Shown: positions 26,056-34,055 of the stretch, one piece after another
Numbering within the stretch: the stretch's first letter is position 1
Layout of the letters: every line of letters begins with the position of its first letter
DNA from: Amycolatopsis umgeniensis
GTDB lineage: Bacteria > Actinomycetota > Actinomycetes > Mycobacteriales > Pseudonocardiaceae
Reading direction: 5' to 3'
Length of the DNA stretch: 64,000 nucleotides
NCBI RefSeq assembly: GCF_014205155.1
Contig: NZ_JACHMX010000001.1
Coordinates: forward strand, 3,410,001-3,474,000
Position numbers and translations under genes: made by a program
The notes under the pieces: generated by a model
The model's input: only the letters and a program-made list of their open reading frames with translations
Databases searched by the model: none
Told to the model about the DNA's origin: nothing

Positions 26056-26859
26056 ATGTCCACGATCGTGATCACCGGGGGAACCGACGGCCTCGGCCGC
26101 GCGCTGGCCGCCGACAGGCTGCGCGCGGGCCACACCGTCGTCGTGGTCGGCCGCAGTGAGGCGAAATTTCGCGAACTGCCGGGCGACGCGCATTTCATCC
26201 AGGCCGACCTGCGCGAGGTGTCGGAGAACTTCCGCGCCACCCAGGAGATCGCCGAACGCTTCCCCGTCGTCGACACGCTGGTGCTGGGCGCCGCATACGT
26301 GCATCGAGACCGGCAGTTGACCGGCGAAGGCTTCGAGCACACGTTCGCGCTGTACTACCTGAGCAGGCATGTCTTCGCGTCGGAGCTCCAAGGAGTGCTC
26401 GGTGCCGCCGAGCGGCCGCTGATCCTCGACACCACCGTCCCCGGCGCGCCGAAGGACGCCATCCGATGGGACGACTTCCAGCTCTCGAGCGGTTTCACCT
26501 GGAAGGCGGCGAACCTGCAGAGCCGCCGGATGGGCCTGTTGTCCGCGTCCCGGCTCGCCTCCGAACATGTGCGATACGTGCTCTACAACCCGGGATTCGT
26601 CCGGACGAGCCACCAGGGCGCGCTCGGCAGGACATCGCGGGCATTGGTCGGCGTCCTCGCGAAACTCCTGGGCACACCCACCGAGAAAGCGATCCTGCCG
26701 ATGCTCGACCTCATCCGGAACCGGCCCGAAGCACCCTTGAGCGCGTATCAGCGCGACAAGCGGCTCACGATCGACGAGGTCGATCTTGACGAGGCCGAGC
26801 GTCTCCACGCCGCGACGCGACGGCTCCTGCGAGGAGCCGCGAGTGCCGACCAGGGCTGA
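26056..26859 (+). CDS. SDR-like NAD(P)-binding protein
   Basis: 267 residues. Cofactor loop ITGGTDGLGRALA at residues 5-17 and VVVGRSEAKF with Arg for NADPH. The central region has LVLGAAYVHRDR in place of NNAG, and instead of YxxxK it shows KAANLQSRRMGLL, so the catalytic tetrad is degenerate; an atypical, perhaps non-classical SDR (protochlorophyllide-reductase-like/retinol type). GGAGGAG gives a clear start. It is divergent from the TetR gene with strong operators between, so likely induced by that regulator's ligand. Confidence 0.82.
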   Translation: MSTIVITGGTDGLGRALAADRLRAGHTVVVVGRSEAKFRELPGDAHFIQADLREVSENFRATQEIAERFPVVDTLVLGAAYVHRDRQLTGEGFEHTFALYYLSRHVFASELQGVLGAAERPLILDTTVPGAPKDAIRWDDFQLSSGFTWKAANLQSRRMGLLSASRLASEHVRYVLYNPGFVRTSHQGALGRTSRALVGVLAKLLGTPTEKAILPMLDLIRNRPEAPLSAYQRDKRLTIDEVDLDEAERLHAATRRLLRGAASADQG

Positions 26860-26908
26860 CCTGCGCCGATGTGCGCGGCGAGAAGAAACCAGGAAAGATC
26901 GCCGCGAC

Positions 26909-26935
26909 TGTCGAATCGGCGGGGCGCCCTTCGTA
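26909..26935 (+). promoter_or_regulatory. ECF42-type promoter
   Basis: TGTCGA (26909-26914) and CGTA (26932-26935) are separated by 17 bases, 37 bases upstream of the DGPF gene start. TGTCGA in the -35 region with a CGA/CGT-type -10 is the reported specificity of ECF42 sigma factors, and an ECF42-like gene is the second cistron, so autoregulation is expected. Confidence 0.72.
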
Positions 26936-26971
26936 TAAGGAGTGACGAACCGCTCGATTGAGGAGGACGCC

Positions 26972-27340
26972 ATGACCCAGTACCTGATCAGCCTCTACCA
27001 CCCCGACGGCCCCGTCCCGCCGCCGGAGGTGCTCGAACCGGTGATGCGCAAGATCCAGGCGCTCAACGACGAGATGAAGACGGCCGGCGTCTGGGTGTTC
27101 GCCGCCGGACTGCACCCGCCGACCACGGCCACCGTGCTCAAGGCCAAGGAGAACGGCGAGATCGCCATGACGGACGGTCCTTACGTCGAGGGTAAGGAGC
27201 ATCTCGGAGGCTTCACCATCGTCGAGGTACCGGATCTGGACGCCGCACTCGAATGGGGCAGCCGGGTCGCCGAGATCACCTATCTTCCGGTCGAGGTGCG
27301 GCCGTTCCAGGGTGTGGAAGACCCTTCGTGCGTTCCCTGA
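26972..27340 (+). CDS. DGPF/YCII-domain protein
   Basis: 122 residues from the ATG at 26972 (GAGGAGG upstream). Contains the YCII-related fold with the signature [31 protein letters not shown]; the DGP-type motif names the family. The partner of ECF42 sigma factors almost always encodes such a protein, whose biochemical role is unproven. Its last 13 bases overlap the sigma factor gene, so the two are translationally coupled. Confidence 0.9.
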   Translation: MTQYLISLYHPDGPVPPPEVLEPVMRKIQALNDEMKTAGVWVFAAGLHPPTTATVLKAKENGEIAMTDGPYVEGKEHLGGFTIVEVPDLDAALEWGSRVAEITYLPVEVRPFQGVEDPSCVP

Positions 27341-28548
27341 CCAACGAGGACATCGGCCGTGTCTTCACCGAGGAATACGGCCGCGCGGTATCCGTGCTGG
27401 TCCGCGTCTTCGGCAGTATCGACATCGCCGAAGACGCGGTCCAGGACGCCTTCGCCGAGGCGGTGGACCGATGGCCGTCCAGCGGCCCACCGCCGAGCCC
27501 GGCGGGCTGGATCATCACGACCGCCCGCAACAAGGCCGTCGACCGTCTGCGCCGGGAAGCCGCGCGCGACGACAAGTACGCCCAGGCCGCGCTGCTCAAC
27601 GCCGACGACGAACCAGCGGAGGAGGGCCCGGTGCGCGACGACCGCCTACGGCTGATCTTCACCTGCTGCCATCCGGCGCTGGCCCTCACCACGCAGGTCG
27701 CGCTTACGCTGAAACTGCTGGGCGGGCTGACCACCGGCGAGATCGCGCACGCGTTCTTCGTTCCCGAGACGACGATGGCGCAACGGCTGGTCCGGGCGAA
27801 GGGCAAGATCCGCGACGCCAAGATCCCGTACCGCGTCCCCGGTGACGCCGACCTGCCGGATCGGCTGCGTTCGGTGCTCGCGGTGATCTACCTCGTGTTC
27901 AACGAGGGCTACACGGCCAGTTCGGGCGAACGCCTGGTGCGGGACGACCTGTGCGCCGAGGCGATCCTGCTCGGCAGGTTGCTGACCGGGCTCATGCCCG
28001 ACGAGCCGGAAGCCACCGGGCTGCTGGCGCTGATGCTGCTCACCGAGTCCCGCCGCGCCGCCCGCACCGGCCCGGACGGCGACGTCGTCCTGCTCACCGA
28101 GCAAGACCGGTCACGGTGGGACAGGGAGCTGATCGCCGAAGGACAGGCGCTGGTCCGCGCCTGCCTGCGGCGGAACCAGCCCGGCCCGTATCAGCTCCAA
28201 GCGGCGATCAACGCCGTCCACAGCGACGCCGCCGACACGGGGAGCACGGACTGGTCGCAGATCGTCCAGCTCTACGACCTGCTGCTGGCGGCGAACCCGA
28301 CGCCGATCGTCGCGCTCAACCGGGCCGTCGCGGTGGCCGAGGTGGACGGCCCCGAAGTGGCGCTGGACGTGATCGACGGCCTCGAACTGGACGATTACCA
28401 CCTCTACCACGCCATCCGCGCGGATCTGCTGCATCGCGTCGGCCGCGGGGCGGAATCGGCGCGGGAGTACGACGTGGCGATCCAGCGAGCGGGCAACAGC
28501 GCCGAAAGACGGCTGCTGGAACGGAAACTGGCCGCGGTCAGTCGCTGA
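27328..28548 (+). CDS. ECF42-type RNA polymerase sigma factor
   Basis: 406 residues from GTG 27328. Sigma-2 region: [39 protein letters not shown]; sigma-4 region: [31 protein letters not shown]. Unlike ordinary ECFs of about 200 residues it has a further 200-residue helical, TPR-like C-terminal extension ([21 protein letters not shown] ... [25 protein letters not shown]), the hallmark of ECF42/SigJ-like groups; the extension replaces an anti-sigma factor. Overlaps the DGPF gene and has the matching TGTCGA promoter. Converges with soxR, overlapping it by 11 bases. Confidence 0.92.
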   Translation: MRSLTNEDIGRVFTEEYGRAVSVLVRVFGSIDIAEDAVQDAFAEAVDRWPSSGPPPSPAGWIITTARNKAVDRLRREAARDDKYAQAALLNADDEPAEEGPVRDDRLRLIFTCCHPALALTTQVALTLKLLGGLTTGEIAHAFFVPETTMAQRLVRAKGKIRDAKIPYRVPGDADLPDRLRSVLAVIYLVFNEGYTASSGERLVRDDLCAEAILLGRLLTGLMPDEPEATGLLALMLLTESRRAARTGPDGDVVLLTEQDRSRWDRELIAEGQALVRACLRRNQPGPYQLQAAINAVHSDAADTGSTDWSQIVQLYDLLLAANPTPIVALNRAVAVAEVDGPEVALDVIDGLELDDYHLYHAIRADLLHRVGRGAESAREYDVAIQRAGNSAERRLLERKLAAVSR

Positions 28549-28984
28549 TCAGCCGCGCCGGACCGGGCCCTTTCGCGGCGAGGACGTCGCCAGGGTTGAC
28601 CAGCACGCACTGCTCGAACGACAGGCAACCGCAGCCGATGCATTCGGTGAACCGGTCGCGCATGCACTCCAGCTGCTCGATGCGTTTGTTGAGTTCCGCG
28701 CTCCAGCAGGCGGAAGCGCGCTGCCAGAACAACCGATCCGGCTCGGCGCCTTCGGGCAGGAGGTCGAGCACCCCGCCGATCACCTCGAGCGGGATGCCCA
28801 GGTGGTGCGACGCGCGGATGAAGGCCACCAGCCGGAGCGCGCCGCGCGGGTACCGGCGCTGGTTTCCGCTGGTACGCCTGCTGCGGATGAGGCCCTGACG
28901 CTCGTAGAACCGCAGAGCGGAGGTGGCGACGCCGCTGCGCCGCGACAACTCACCGATGGTGAGTTCGGACGGCGGTTCGGACAT
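28538..28984 (-). CDS. soxR: redox-sensitive MerR-family regulator SoxR
   Basis: 148 residues. MerR winged helix at the N-terminus ([31 protein letters not shown]), a dimerisation helix, and [12 protein letters not shown] near residues 113-124, the C-x2-C-x-C-x5-C pattern that binds the SoxR [2Fe-2S] cluster. In actinomycetes SoxR senses redox-active metabolites rather than running a SoxS response. The start is the ATG at 28984, seven bases after TAGGCT on the minus strand (leaderless). The divergent promoter carries a 19-base spacer and a matching operator. Overlaps the end of the sigma gene. Confidence 0.92.
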   Translation of the reverse strand: MSEPPSELTIGELSRRSGVATSALRFYERQGLIRSRRTSGNQRRYPRGALRLVAFIRASHHLGIPLEVIGGVLDLLPEGAEPDRLFWQRASACWSAELNKRIEQLECMRDRFTECIGCGCLSFEQCVLVNPGDVLAAKGPGPARLISD

Positions 28985-28999
28985 GTCCGCCAGCCTAGC

Positions 29000-29030
29000 T
29001 TGACTTGAACCCTTGTTTAAGTTCCATGCT
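29000..29030 (+). promoter_or_regulatory. SoxR-controlled promoter with 19-bp spacer
   Basis: -35 TTGACT (29000-29005) and -10 CATGCT (29025-29030) are separated by 19 bases, the stretched spacing that MerR-family activators correct. Inside lies ACTTGAAC-CCTT-GTTTAAGT (29003-29022), an inverted repeat with one mismatch. It reads toward the ABM gene at 29060 and sits 16 bases from the soxR start. Confidence 0.82.
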
Positions 29031-29059
29031 GGAGGCATGACCGAAGAGGGGATCTCCGA

Positions 29060-29659
29060 ATGACCATCCACAAAGGACACTGGCCGACGCCGGACGGCGA
29101 GCTGGCGGCGGTGGCGCGGGAATGGCCGAGTGCCGAAGCGGCCCTGGCGGCGTTCGAGAAGCGCCGGGGCGAAGGGCTCGTCTCCTTCACCGCGTACGAG
29201 GGCATCGATCACGACGGCGCCTTCACCTACGAGCAGTGGACCAGCGAAGACGCCATCGAAGACCTGGACGGCGCGCCCGTCTTCCACCTTTACCGCGGCG
29301 AACGCGGCGAGGGTGCGCCCGGTTGCCTGGTGATCGTCTCGGTCGAGTTCGAGGGGCCCGACGAACAACGGCAACGGGACTGGATCGACCTCGTCTTCGC
29401 GGCGCTGGCCTCGGAGCCCGCGCGTCCGGAAGGCGGGATCTCGGGCTACTTCCACGTGAGCTCCGACGGGACACGCGTACTGAACTACGCCGAATGGACC
29501 GGCGCCGAAGCGCATGTCGCCGCGCTCGCGGCACCGGGCGCCAACGGCATCGGCACGACGGGCGCGTGGCAGAAGGTGCAGACGTACCCGGGGATGTCGG
29601 GCGGGTCGGTCAAGCGGTACCGCCCGATCATCTCTTCGGTGACGGCGGTGGCGGCATGA
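29060..29659 (+). CDS. antibiotic biosynthesis monooxygenase (ABM)-like protein, SoxR target
   Basis: 199 residues, apparently two ferredoxin-like ABM halves in tandem: first half about 20-90 (AEAALAAFEKRRGEGLVSFTAYEGID ... FTYEQW), second half about 95-190 (CLVIVSVEFEGPDEQRQRDWIDLVFAAL ... VLNYAEWTGAEAH). The paired YEQW and YAEW strands are the ABM pattern. Such proteins oxidise or isomerise aromatic/quinone substrates, and monooxygenases of this type are known SoxR-regulon members in streptomycetes. GAGGGG lies eight bases before the ATG. Overlaps the next gene by four bases. Confidence 0.75.
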   Translation: MTIHKGHWPTPDGELAAVAREWPSAEAALAAFEKRRGEGLVSFTAYEGIDHDGAFTYEQWTSEDAIEDLDGAPVFHLYRGERGEGAPGCLVIVSVEFEGPDEQRQRDWIDLVFAALASEPARPEGGISGYFHVSSDGTRVLNYAEWTGAEAHVAALAAPGANGIGTTGAWQKVQTYPGMSGGSVKRYRPIISSVTAVAA

Positions 29660-30480
29660 AGCCGATCCTGGTCGCCGGTGCGACGGGCAACGTCGGCTCG
29701 CAGGTGGTCGCCCAGTTGCGGGCGCGAGACGTCCCGGTCCGGCCGCTGAGCCGGACTCCGCCACCCGGCGGTGTCAGTGGCGACCTGACGAAACCCGAGA
29801 CGATCGCACCGGCGCTCGACGGCGTCGACACGGTGTTCCTGATGCTCGCCGGATCCGCCGAAGCACTGGTGCCCACCGTGTCCCTGCTCGGGGAGCGGGT
29901 GAAGCGCGTGGTGTTCCTTTCTTCGGCCGCCGTCGACGATTCCGTGGCGGAGCAGGACAACGCCATCGGCGCCTGGCATCGCGTGGTCGAGGAGGCGATC
30001 GAAGCCGCCGGCGTGGACTGGACTTTCCTGCGGCCGCACGGTTTCGCGGCCAACACCCTCGGCTGGGCGCCGTCGATCCGCGCGGACGGCGTCGTCCGTG
30101 GCGCGTACGGCGAAGCGTCGCTGCCGTTGATCCACGAGAAGGACATGGCCGCGGTGGCCGTCGAAGCGCTGACCGGCGACGGGCACGCGGGCGCGAAGTA
30201 CTCGCTCACCGGCCCGCGGGCGATGACGCAGATCGAGCAGGTGCGGATCCTCGGCGAGGCCGCGGACCGTCCGGCACGCTGGGAGGAGATCCCGCTGGAA
30301 GAAGCGCGCGCGGCCCTGCTCGCGAAGACGCCGGACTTCATCGTCGACACCATGCTGACCGGGATGCGCGACCTGATGACGGAACCGGGCGAGGTCACCA
30401 CGACCGTCCAGGACGTCACCGGCAGGCCGGGGCTGGACTTCGAGGTCTGGGCCGCCGAGCACGCCGGCGCGTTCCGGTAA
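29656..30480 (+). CDS. NmrA-like NAD(P)-binding oxidoreductase, SoxR operon
   Basis: 274 residues from the ATG at 29656, sharing ATGA with the upstream stop. N-terminal Rossmann loop VAGATGNVGSQV; VFLMLAGSAEALVP and RVVFLSSAAVDD are the usual NmrA/atypical SDR blocks; WTFLRPHGFAANTLGW replaces a YxxxK site. Similar NADP(H)-dependent quinone reductase-like proteins are in actinomycete SoxR regulons. Cotranscribed with the ABM gene from the SoxR promoter, consistent with detoxifying redox-cycling metabolites. Confidence 0.85.
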   Translation: MKPILVAGATGNVGSQVVAQLRARDVPVRPLSRTPPPGGVSGDLTKPETIAPALDGVDTVFLMLAGSAEALVPTVSLLGERVKRVVFLSSAAVDDSVAEQDNAIGAWHRVVEEAIEAAGVDWTFLRPHGFAANTLGWAPSIRADGVVRGAYGEASLPLIHEKDMAAVAVEALTGDGHAGAKYSLTGPRAMTQIEQVRILGEAADRPARWEEIPLEEARAALLAKTPDFIVDTMLTGMRDLMTEPGEVTTTVQDVTGRPGLDFEVWAAEHAGAFR

Positions 30481-30490
30481 ACTCGGCTTC

Positions 30491-30526
30491 GTGTCGACAC
30501 CGGTTCATGCCGCGGCGGTCCACTAG
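30491..30526 (+). CDS. leader peptide MSTPVHAAAVH (candidate)
   Basis: Eleven-codon ORF from GTG 30491 to TAG 30524. TAAACT (30478-30483) ends seven bases before the GTG, the same leaderless spacing seen at other starts in this window, so transcription and translation would begin together. It ends just before mutually exclusive hairpins, one of which hides the ribosome binding site of the methyltransferase at 30606. This is the layout of ribosome-mediated attenuators such as those of erm genes. Expression has not been shown. Confidence 0.6.
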   Translation: MSTPVHAAAVH

Positions 30527-30600
30527 CCGCCGTTCCTGACCTTGTCCCCCGACGAGCGACGCCCGCGGGGTTCCTTCGCCGCGGGCGAATCCAGGAACGG
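30513..30600 (+). promoter_or_regulatory. candidate attenuator: nested/alternative hairpins hiding the methyltransferase RBS
   Basis: Stem A: 30513-30518 with 30527-30532, loop spanning the leader stop codon. Stem B: CCGTTCCTG (30530-30538) with CAGGAACGG (30592-30600), 9 bp perfect; its 3' arm contains AGGA, the ribosome binding site for ATG 30606. Stem C: CGCCCGCGG (30560-30568) with CCGCGGGCG (30579-30587), nested in B. A and B share 30530-30532 and exclude each other. A ribosome held at the leader's last codons would cover the 5' arm of B and free the binding site. Confidence 0.65.
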
Positions 30601-30605
30601 AAACC

Positions 30606-31700
30606 ATGAACCCCCTGTCCACAAAGGACGGTGGTCGGCGCTGGCTGACCACCGTCGGCTCGAAACCGCCCCGAAACGTCGTGGCCGTCGACGACGCGAT
30701 CACCGCCGACGAGGCGTATCGGCTCGCCGTGGCCGGCACCGGTCTCGTCTGGCACGGCGACTACCCGAACGCGCGGAACCTCCTGTCCGCGCTGTCCCGC
30801 CGTTGCGGCACGGCGGCCGGGAAACCCTTCCAGGAGCAGCGAAACCATCAGTCCCGCCGAGCGCGGATCCTCGGCGGGCTGCTGGTCCCGCTGGATCCCG
30901 GGCATGTCCTGCCGTTGCGCCGGGGTCCGGATGTCCGGGTGGCCTGCACCGAGGCGTACGGGCCTTCGGAAACCGCGTCGCTGGTGTCGCTGCGGGAGTT
31001 GCTCGGCGTCGTCGGCGCGCACGAATGGCGTATGAAAGGCGTCGAGATCCCGGCGCTCGGCGCGAAGATCCATCCGCACCACGGGGTCTTCTCCCCCGTC
31101 CGCGGCGAGTACGTCGATCTGGTCGCCAGAACTCCCTTGCCCACCAAGGAACTGGCGTTCGACATCGGCACCGGGACGGGCGTGCTCGCCGCGGTCCTCG
31201 CCCATCGCGGGGTGGGGCGCGTGGTGGCGACGGACAACGAGCCGCGGGCGCTCGCCTGCGCGCGGGAGAACTTCGGGCGGCTCGGTTTCAGCGGACTCGA
31301 AACCCTCGAGGCGGACGTGTTCCCGCCAGGACGCGCACCGCTGGTCGTCTGCAATCCGCCCTGGCTGCCGTCCCGTGCGCACACGCCGCTCGAACGCGCC
31401 GTCTACGACCCGGGAAGCCGGATGCTCCACGCGTTCCTGGATCGGCTGCCCCGGCACCTCGAACCGGGCGGGGAGGCCTGGCTGATCCTCTCCGACCTCG
31501 CCGAACTGCTGGGCCTTCGCACGCGCGAGCGGCTCCTCGCGGCGTTCGAGCGTTCCGGCCTCGAAGTCCGGGGCCGGGAGGACACGAGGCCGAGACATCC
31601 GCGGGCCACCGATCCACGCGATCCGCTGCACGCCGCTCGCGCGAAGGAGGTGACCACGCTTTGGCGGCTCACAGCCCGAGCAGCGCCCGTGCCTGACTGA
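30606..31700 (+). CDS. class I SAM-dependent methyltransferase (NPPW type), probable RNA or protein amine target
   Basis: 364 residues. A non-catalytic N-terminal domain (1-165) precedes a Rossmann methyltransferase domain: motif I AFDIGTGTGVLAAVLA (about 183-198), acidic VVATDNEPRAL, and catalytic motif IV VVCNPPWLPS (about 247). NPPW/NPPY motifs methylate exocyclic amines of bases or glutamine amides, as in RsmC, RlmG and PrmC relatives. The upstream leader ORF and RBS-hiding stem suggest induction by ribosome stalling, which would suit an rRNA methyltransferase involved in antibiotic response; that is inference. Its 3' end overlaps the convergent LysR gene by 32 bases. Confidence 0.82.
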   Translation: MNPLSTKDGGRRWLTTVGSKPPRNVVAVDDAITADEAYRLAVAGTGLVWHGDYPNARNLLSALSRRCGTAAGKPFQEQRNHQSRRARILGGLLVPLDPGHVLPLRRGPDVRVACTEAYGPSETASLVSLRELLGVVGAHEWRMKGVEIPALGAKIHPHHGVFSPVRGEYVDLVARTPLPTKELAFDIGTGTGVLAAVLAHRGVGRVVATDNEPRALACARENFGRLGFSGLETLEADVFPPGRAPLVVCNPPWLPSRAHTPLERAVYDPGSRMLHAFLDRLPRHLEPGGEAWLILSDLAELLGLRTRERLLAAFERSGLEVRGREDTRPRHPRATDPRDPLHAARAKEVTTLWRLTARAAPVPD

Positions 31701-32553
31701 TGAACACGCGGGCGGCGGGGCTGACCGGCCCCTCCGTCCGCCAGGCCAGCGCCAGTTTCGCGCGCAACCCGGCGGGCCGCGTGATCTCCATGGCGTGCAG
31801 TTTCGTGTAGTAGGTCGCCAGCGACATCGGCACCACGGCGACGCCGAGCCCGCGTCCGACCAGTTCGGCGACGACGTTCGGGTCGCCGGCCTCCAGCGTC
31901 ACCCTGGGCCGCGCGCTGTCGGCCAGGAAGGCCGCGTCGACGATCGCGCGCATGCCGGTGCCCTTCGGCAGGCTCACCAGCGAACGGCTTTCCAGTTCCG
32001 ACAGCGTGATCGTGGCCTGCCCGGTGAGCGGATCGTCCGGCCCGGAGATGGCGACGAGCGGCTCGTCGAGGACGACCTCGAAACCGATTCCCGGCGGCGG
32101 TTCGCCGGAGAGCCCGATCAGCGCGATGTCGAAACGGCCGTCGGCGACGCCCGCGAGCAGGACGTCGGAGGTCGCCTCGGCGAGCGTGATGTCCACGGCG
32201 GGATGGCGTTCGTGGAAGCGCTCGAGCAGATCCGGCAGGTTGACCGGACCGCGCGAGGACACCATGCCCATCGCGACCTGGCCGCGGACCAGGCCGGTGA
32301 GATCGTCGACCGACTGCCGCACCCCGGCGACGGCGGCGAGCGCGGCCCGCGCGTGCGGCAGCGCGGCGGCGCCGACCTCGGTCAGCCGCACCGCCCTCGC
32401 CGACCTGTCGAGCAGCGGCTGGCCGAGTTCGCGTTCGAGACGGCGGATCTGGGCGCTGACGCCGGGCTGCGCGACGTGCAGCCGCTCGGCGGCGCGGGTG
32501 AAGTTGGCCTCCTCGGCCACCGCGACGAAGTATTCGAGCTGACGCAGTTCCAT
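31669..32553 (-). CDS. LysR family transcriptional regulator
   Basis: 294 residues, full family length. N-terminal HTH: LRQLEYFVAVAEEANFTRAAERLHVAQPGVSAQIRRLERELG (1-43), then the two-lobed effector domain with RGQVAMGMVSS and DIALIGLSGEPPPG. TATAAT lies eight bases before the ATG on the minus strand, a consensus -10 rarely seen in this window. Divergent from the FAD oxidoreductase gene at 32624, its likely target; the effector is unknown. Confidence 0.92.
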   Translation of the reverse strand: MELRQLEYFVAVAEEANFTRAAERLHVAQPGVSAQIRRLERELGQPLLDRSARAVRLTEVGAAALPHARAALAAVAGVRQSVDDLTGLVRGQVAMGMVSSRGPVNLPDLLERFHERHPAVDITLAEATSDVLLAGVADGRFDIALIGLSGEPPPGIGFEVVLDEPLVAISGPDDPLTGQATITLSELESRSLVSLPKGTGMRAIVDAAFLADSARPRVTLEAGDPNVVAELVGRGLGVAVVPMSLATYYTKLHAMEITRPAGLRAKLALAWRTEGPVSPAARVFISQARALLGL

Positions 32554-32606
32554 AACCGATGATTATAGTTCCCAGACAAACCAGATCTTGGACTTATGAC
32601 TGAATC

Positions 32607-32623
32607 GAGACCATCCTGGTCTC
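32607..32623. promoter_or_regulatory. 17-bp palindrome abutting an ATG
   Basis: GAGACCA-TCC-TGGTCTC ends exactly at the base before the ATG at 32624, where a ribosome binding site would normally be. It may be an operator, part of the LysR site or a translation-blocking hairpin. No Shine-Dalgarno sequence is visible. Confidence 0.5.
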
Positions 32624-33958
32624 ATGACCACGATGCTCCGCCCCGGCGATTCCGGGTACGACTCCGAACTCGCCGGCTTCCAGACCGCCGTATCCCGCCG
32701 TCCCGACGTCATCGTGGCCGCCGCTTCGGCCGCGGACGTCGTCGAAGCCGTCCGCCACGCCGGCGAGCACGACCTCCCGGTCGCCGTGCACTCCACCGGG
32801 CACGGCGTGGGCATCCCCTTCGAGGGCGGTGTCCTCGTCACCACCCAGCGGATGACCGGGATCCGGATCGACGCCGGGATCGCCAGGGTCGACGCGGGTG
32901 TGCGCTGGGGCGCGGTGATCGAAGCGGCCGCCGAGCACGGGCTGGCGCCGCTGAGCGGCTCCTTCCCCGGTGTCGGCGTCGTCGGCTACACGCTCGGCGG
33001 CGGGTTCAGCCTGCTCGGCCGCAAGTACGGGCTGGCCGCCGACCAGGTGACGGCCATCGAGGTCGTGACCGCGGACGGCGAGCTCCGGCGCGCCACCCCG
33101 GACACCGAGCAGGACCTCTTCTGGGCGCTGCGCGGCGGCCGCGACAACTTCGGGATCGTCACCGCGCTCGAGTTCCGGCTCGTCCCGGTCACCCGGTTGT
33201 ACGGCGGCAGCCTGCAATTCGGCACCGAGTCGCTCGCCACGGTGCTCCGTGCCTGGCGCGACTGGGCGGCGGAGATGCCGCGCGAGATGACCTCGTCGCT
33301 GGGCATGGTCCCGATGCCGGATCTGCCGATGCTGCCCGAGCCGCTGCGCGGGCAGCACGTCGCCCAGATCCGGATCGCCTATCTCGGCGACGCCGCCGAG
33401 GGCGAACGCCTGGTCGCGCCCTTGCGCGCCGCCGCGGCGACGCTGGGCGACACACTCGCCGAGATCCCGTTCACCGAATCCGGCAAGATCGCGAACGAGC
33501 CGCCGTTCCCGCACGGCTACCGCGCCGACAACGCCACCGTGTCCGAACTCAACGACGCCATGCTCGACGCGATCCTCGAGCACGCGGGCCCGGACGCACC
33601 GGTACCGACGGTCGTCCTGCTCGACCTGCTCGGTGGCGCGCTGTCCGACACGCCCGAGCACCCCGGCGTCGGCTGGGATCGCGAAGCCCGGTTCACCGTC
33701 CGGGCACTGTCCGTGGTGGACGACGCTTCGATCGCGAAGATCCGGAGCGCCCACGGAAAGCTGTTCGACGCGCTGAAGCCCTGGTCGACAGGCAAATTGC
33801 TGACCTTCGTCTACGGCGAGAGCGGCCCGGGCGAGGAAGCGTCCCGGGTGTACTCCGCGGCGGACCTGCGACGGCTCGCCGAGATCAAGGCGGCCGTCGA
33901 CCCGGCGAACCGGTTCCGGCTCACCCATAACGTCGAACCGGCGCGTGACGCTGGGTGA
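32624..33958 (+). CDS. FAD-dependent oxidoreductase (berberine bridge/PCMH type)
   Basis: 444 residues. FAD-binding PCMH domain at about 25-200: VPVAVHSTGHGVG (the RxxGH loop with His as possible flavin attachment), VRWGAVIEAAAEHGL, GVVGYTLGGGFSLLGRKYGLAAD and FGIVTALEFRLVPV. The C-terminus carries the BBE domain (RVYSAADLRRLAEIKAAVDPANRFR). A usual second anchoring Cys is not apparent, so attachment is probably monocovalent or absent. Such enzymes oxidise alcohols, sugars or secondary metabolites with O2. Start is ATG 32624 or 32633; both lack an RBS. Divergent from a LysR gene, which probably controls it. Confidence 0.85.
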   Translation: MTTMLRPGDSGYDSELAGFQTAVSRRPDVIVAAASAADVVEAVRHAGEHDLPVAVHSTGHGVGIPFEGGVLVTTQRMTGIRIDAGIARVDAGVRWGAVIEAAAEHGLAPLSGSFPGVGVVGYTLGGGFSLLGRKYGLAADQVTAIEVVTADGELRRATPDTEQDLFWALRGGRDNFGIVTALEFRLVPVTRLYGGSLQFGTESLATVLRAWRDWAAEMPREMTSSLGMVPMPDLPMLPEPLRGQHVAQIRIAYLGDAAEGERLVAPLRAAAATLGDTLAEIPFTESGKIANEPPFPHGYRADNATVSELNDAMLDAILEHAGPDAPVPTVVLLDLLGGALSDTPEHPGVGWDREARFTVRALSVVDDASIAKIRSAHGKLFDALKPWSTGKLLTFVYGESGPGEEASRVYSAADLRRLAEIKAAVDPANRFRLTHNVEPARDAG

Positions 33959-34055
33959 TCTCCGAAATCCGCTGGTAGGAGGCCCCTATCCGGCGCGAAG
34001 GCGCAGTGGGCGGCACCCGTATACTTCCGGGCCGATACCGCCATTAGGGGGCACT

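Noticed and set aside
29037..29063. Octapeptide ORF (MTEEGISE) before the ABM gene
   Set aside because: GGAGG is one base from its ATG, and the ABM start has a well-spaced GAGGGG; probably chance.
28985..29764. N-terminal extension of SoxR
   Set aside because: The open frame upstream is antisense to the ABM gene; the MerR domain starts exactly at ATG 28984, with a -10 element at proper distance.
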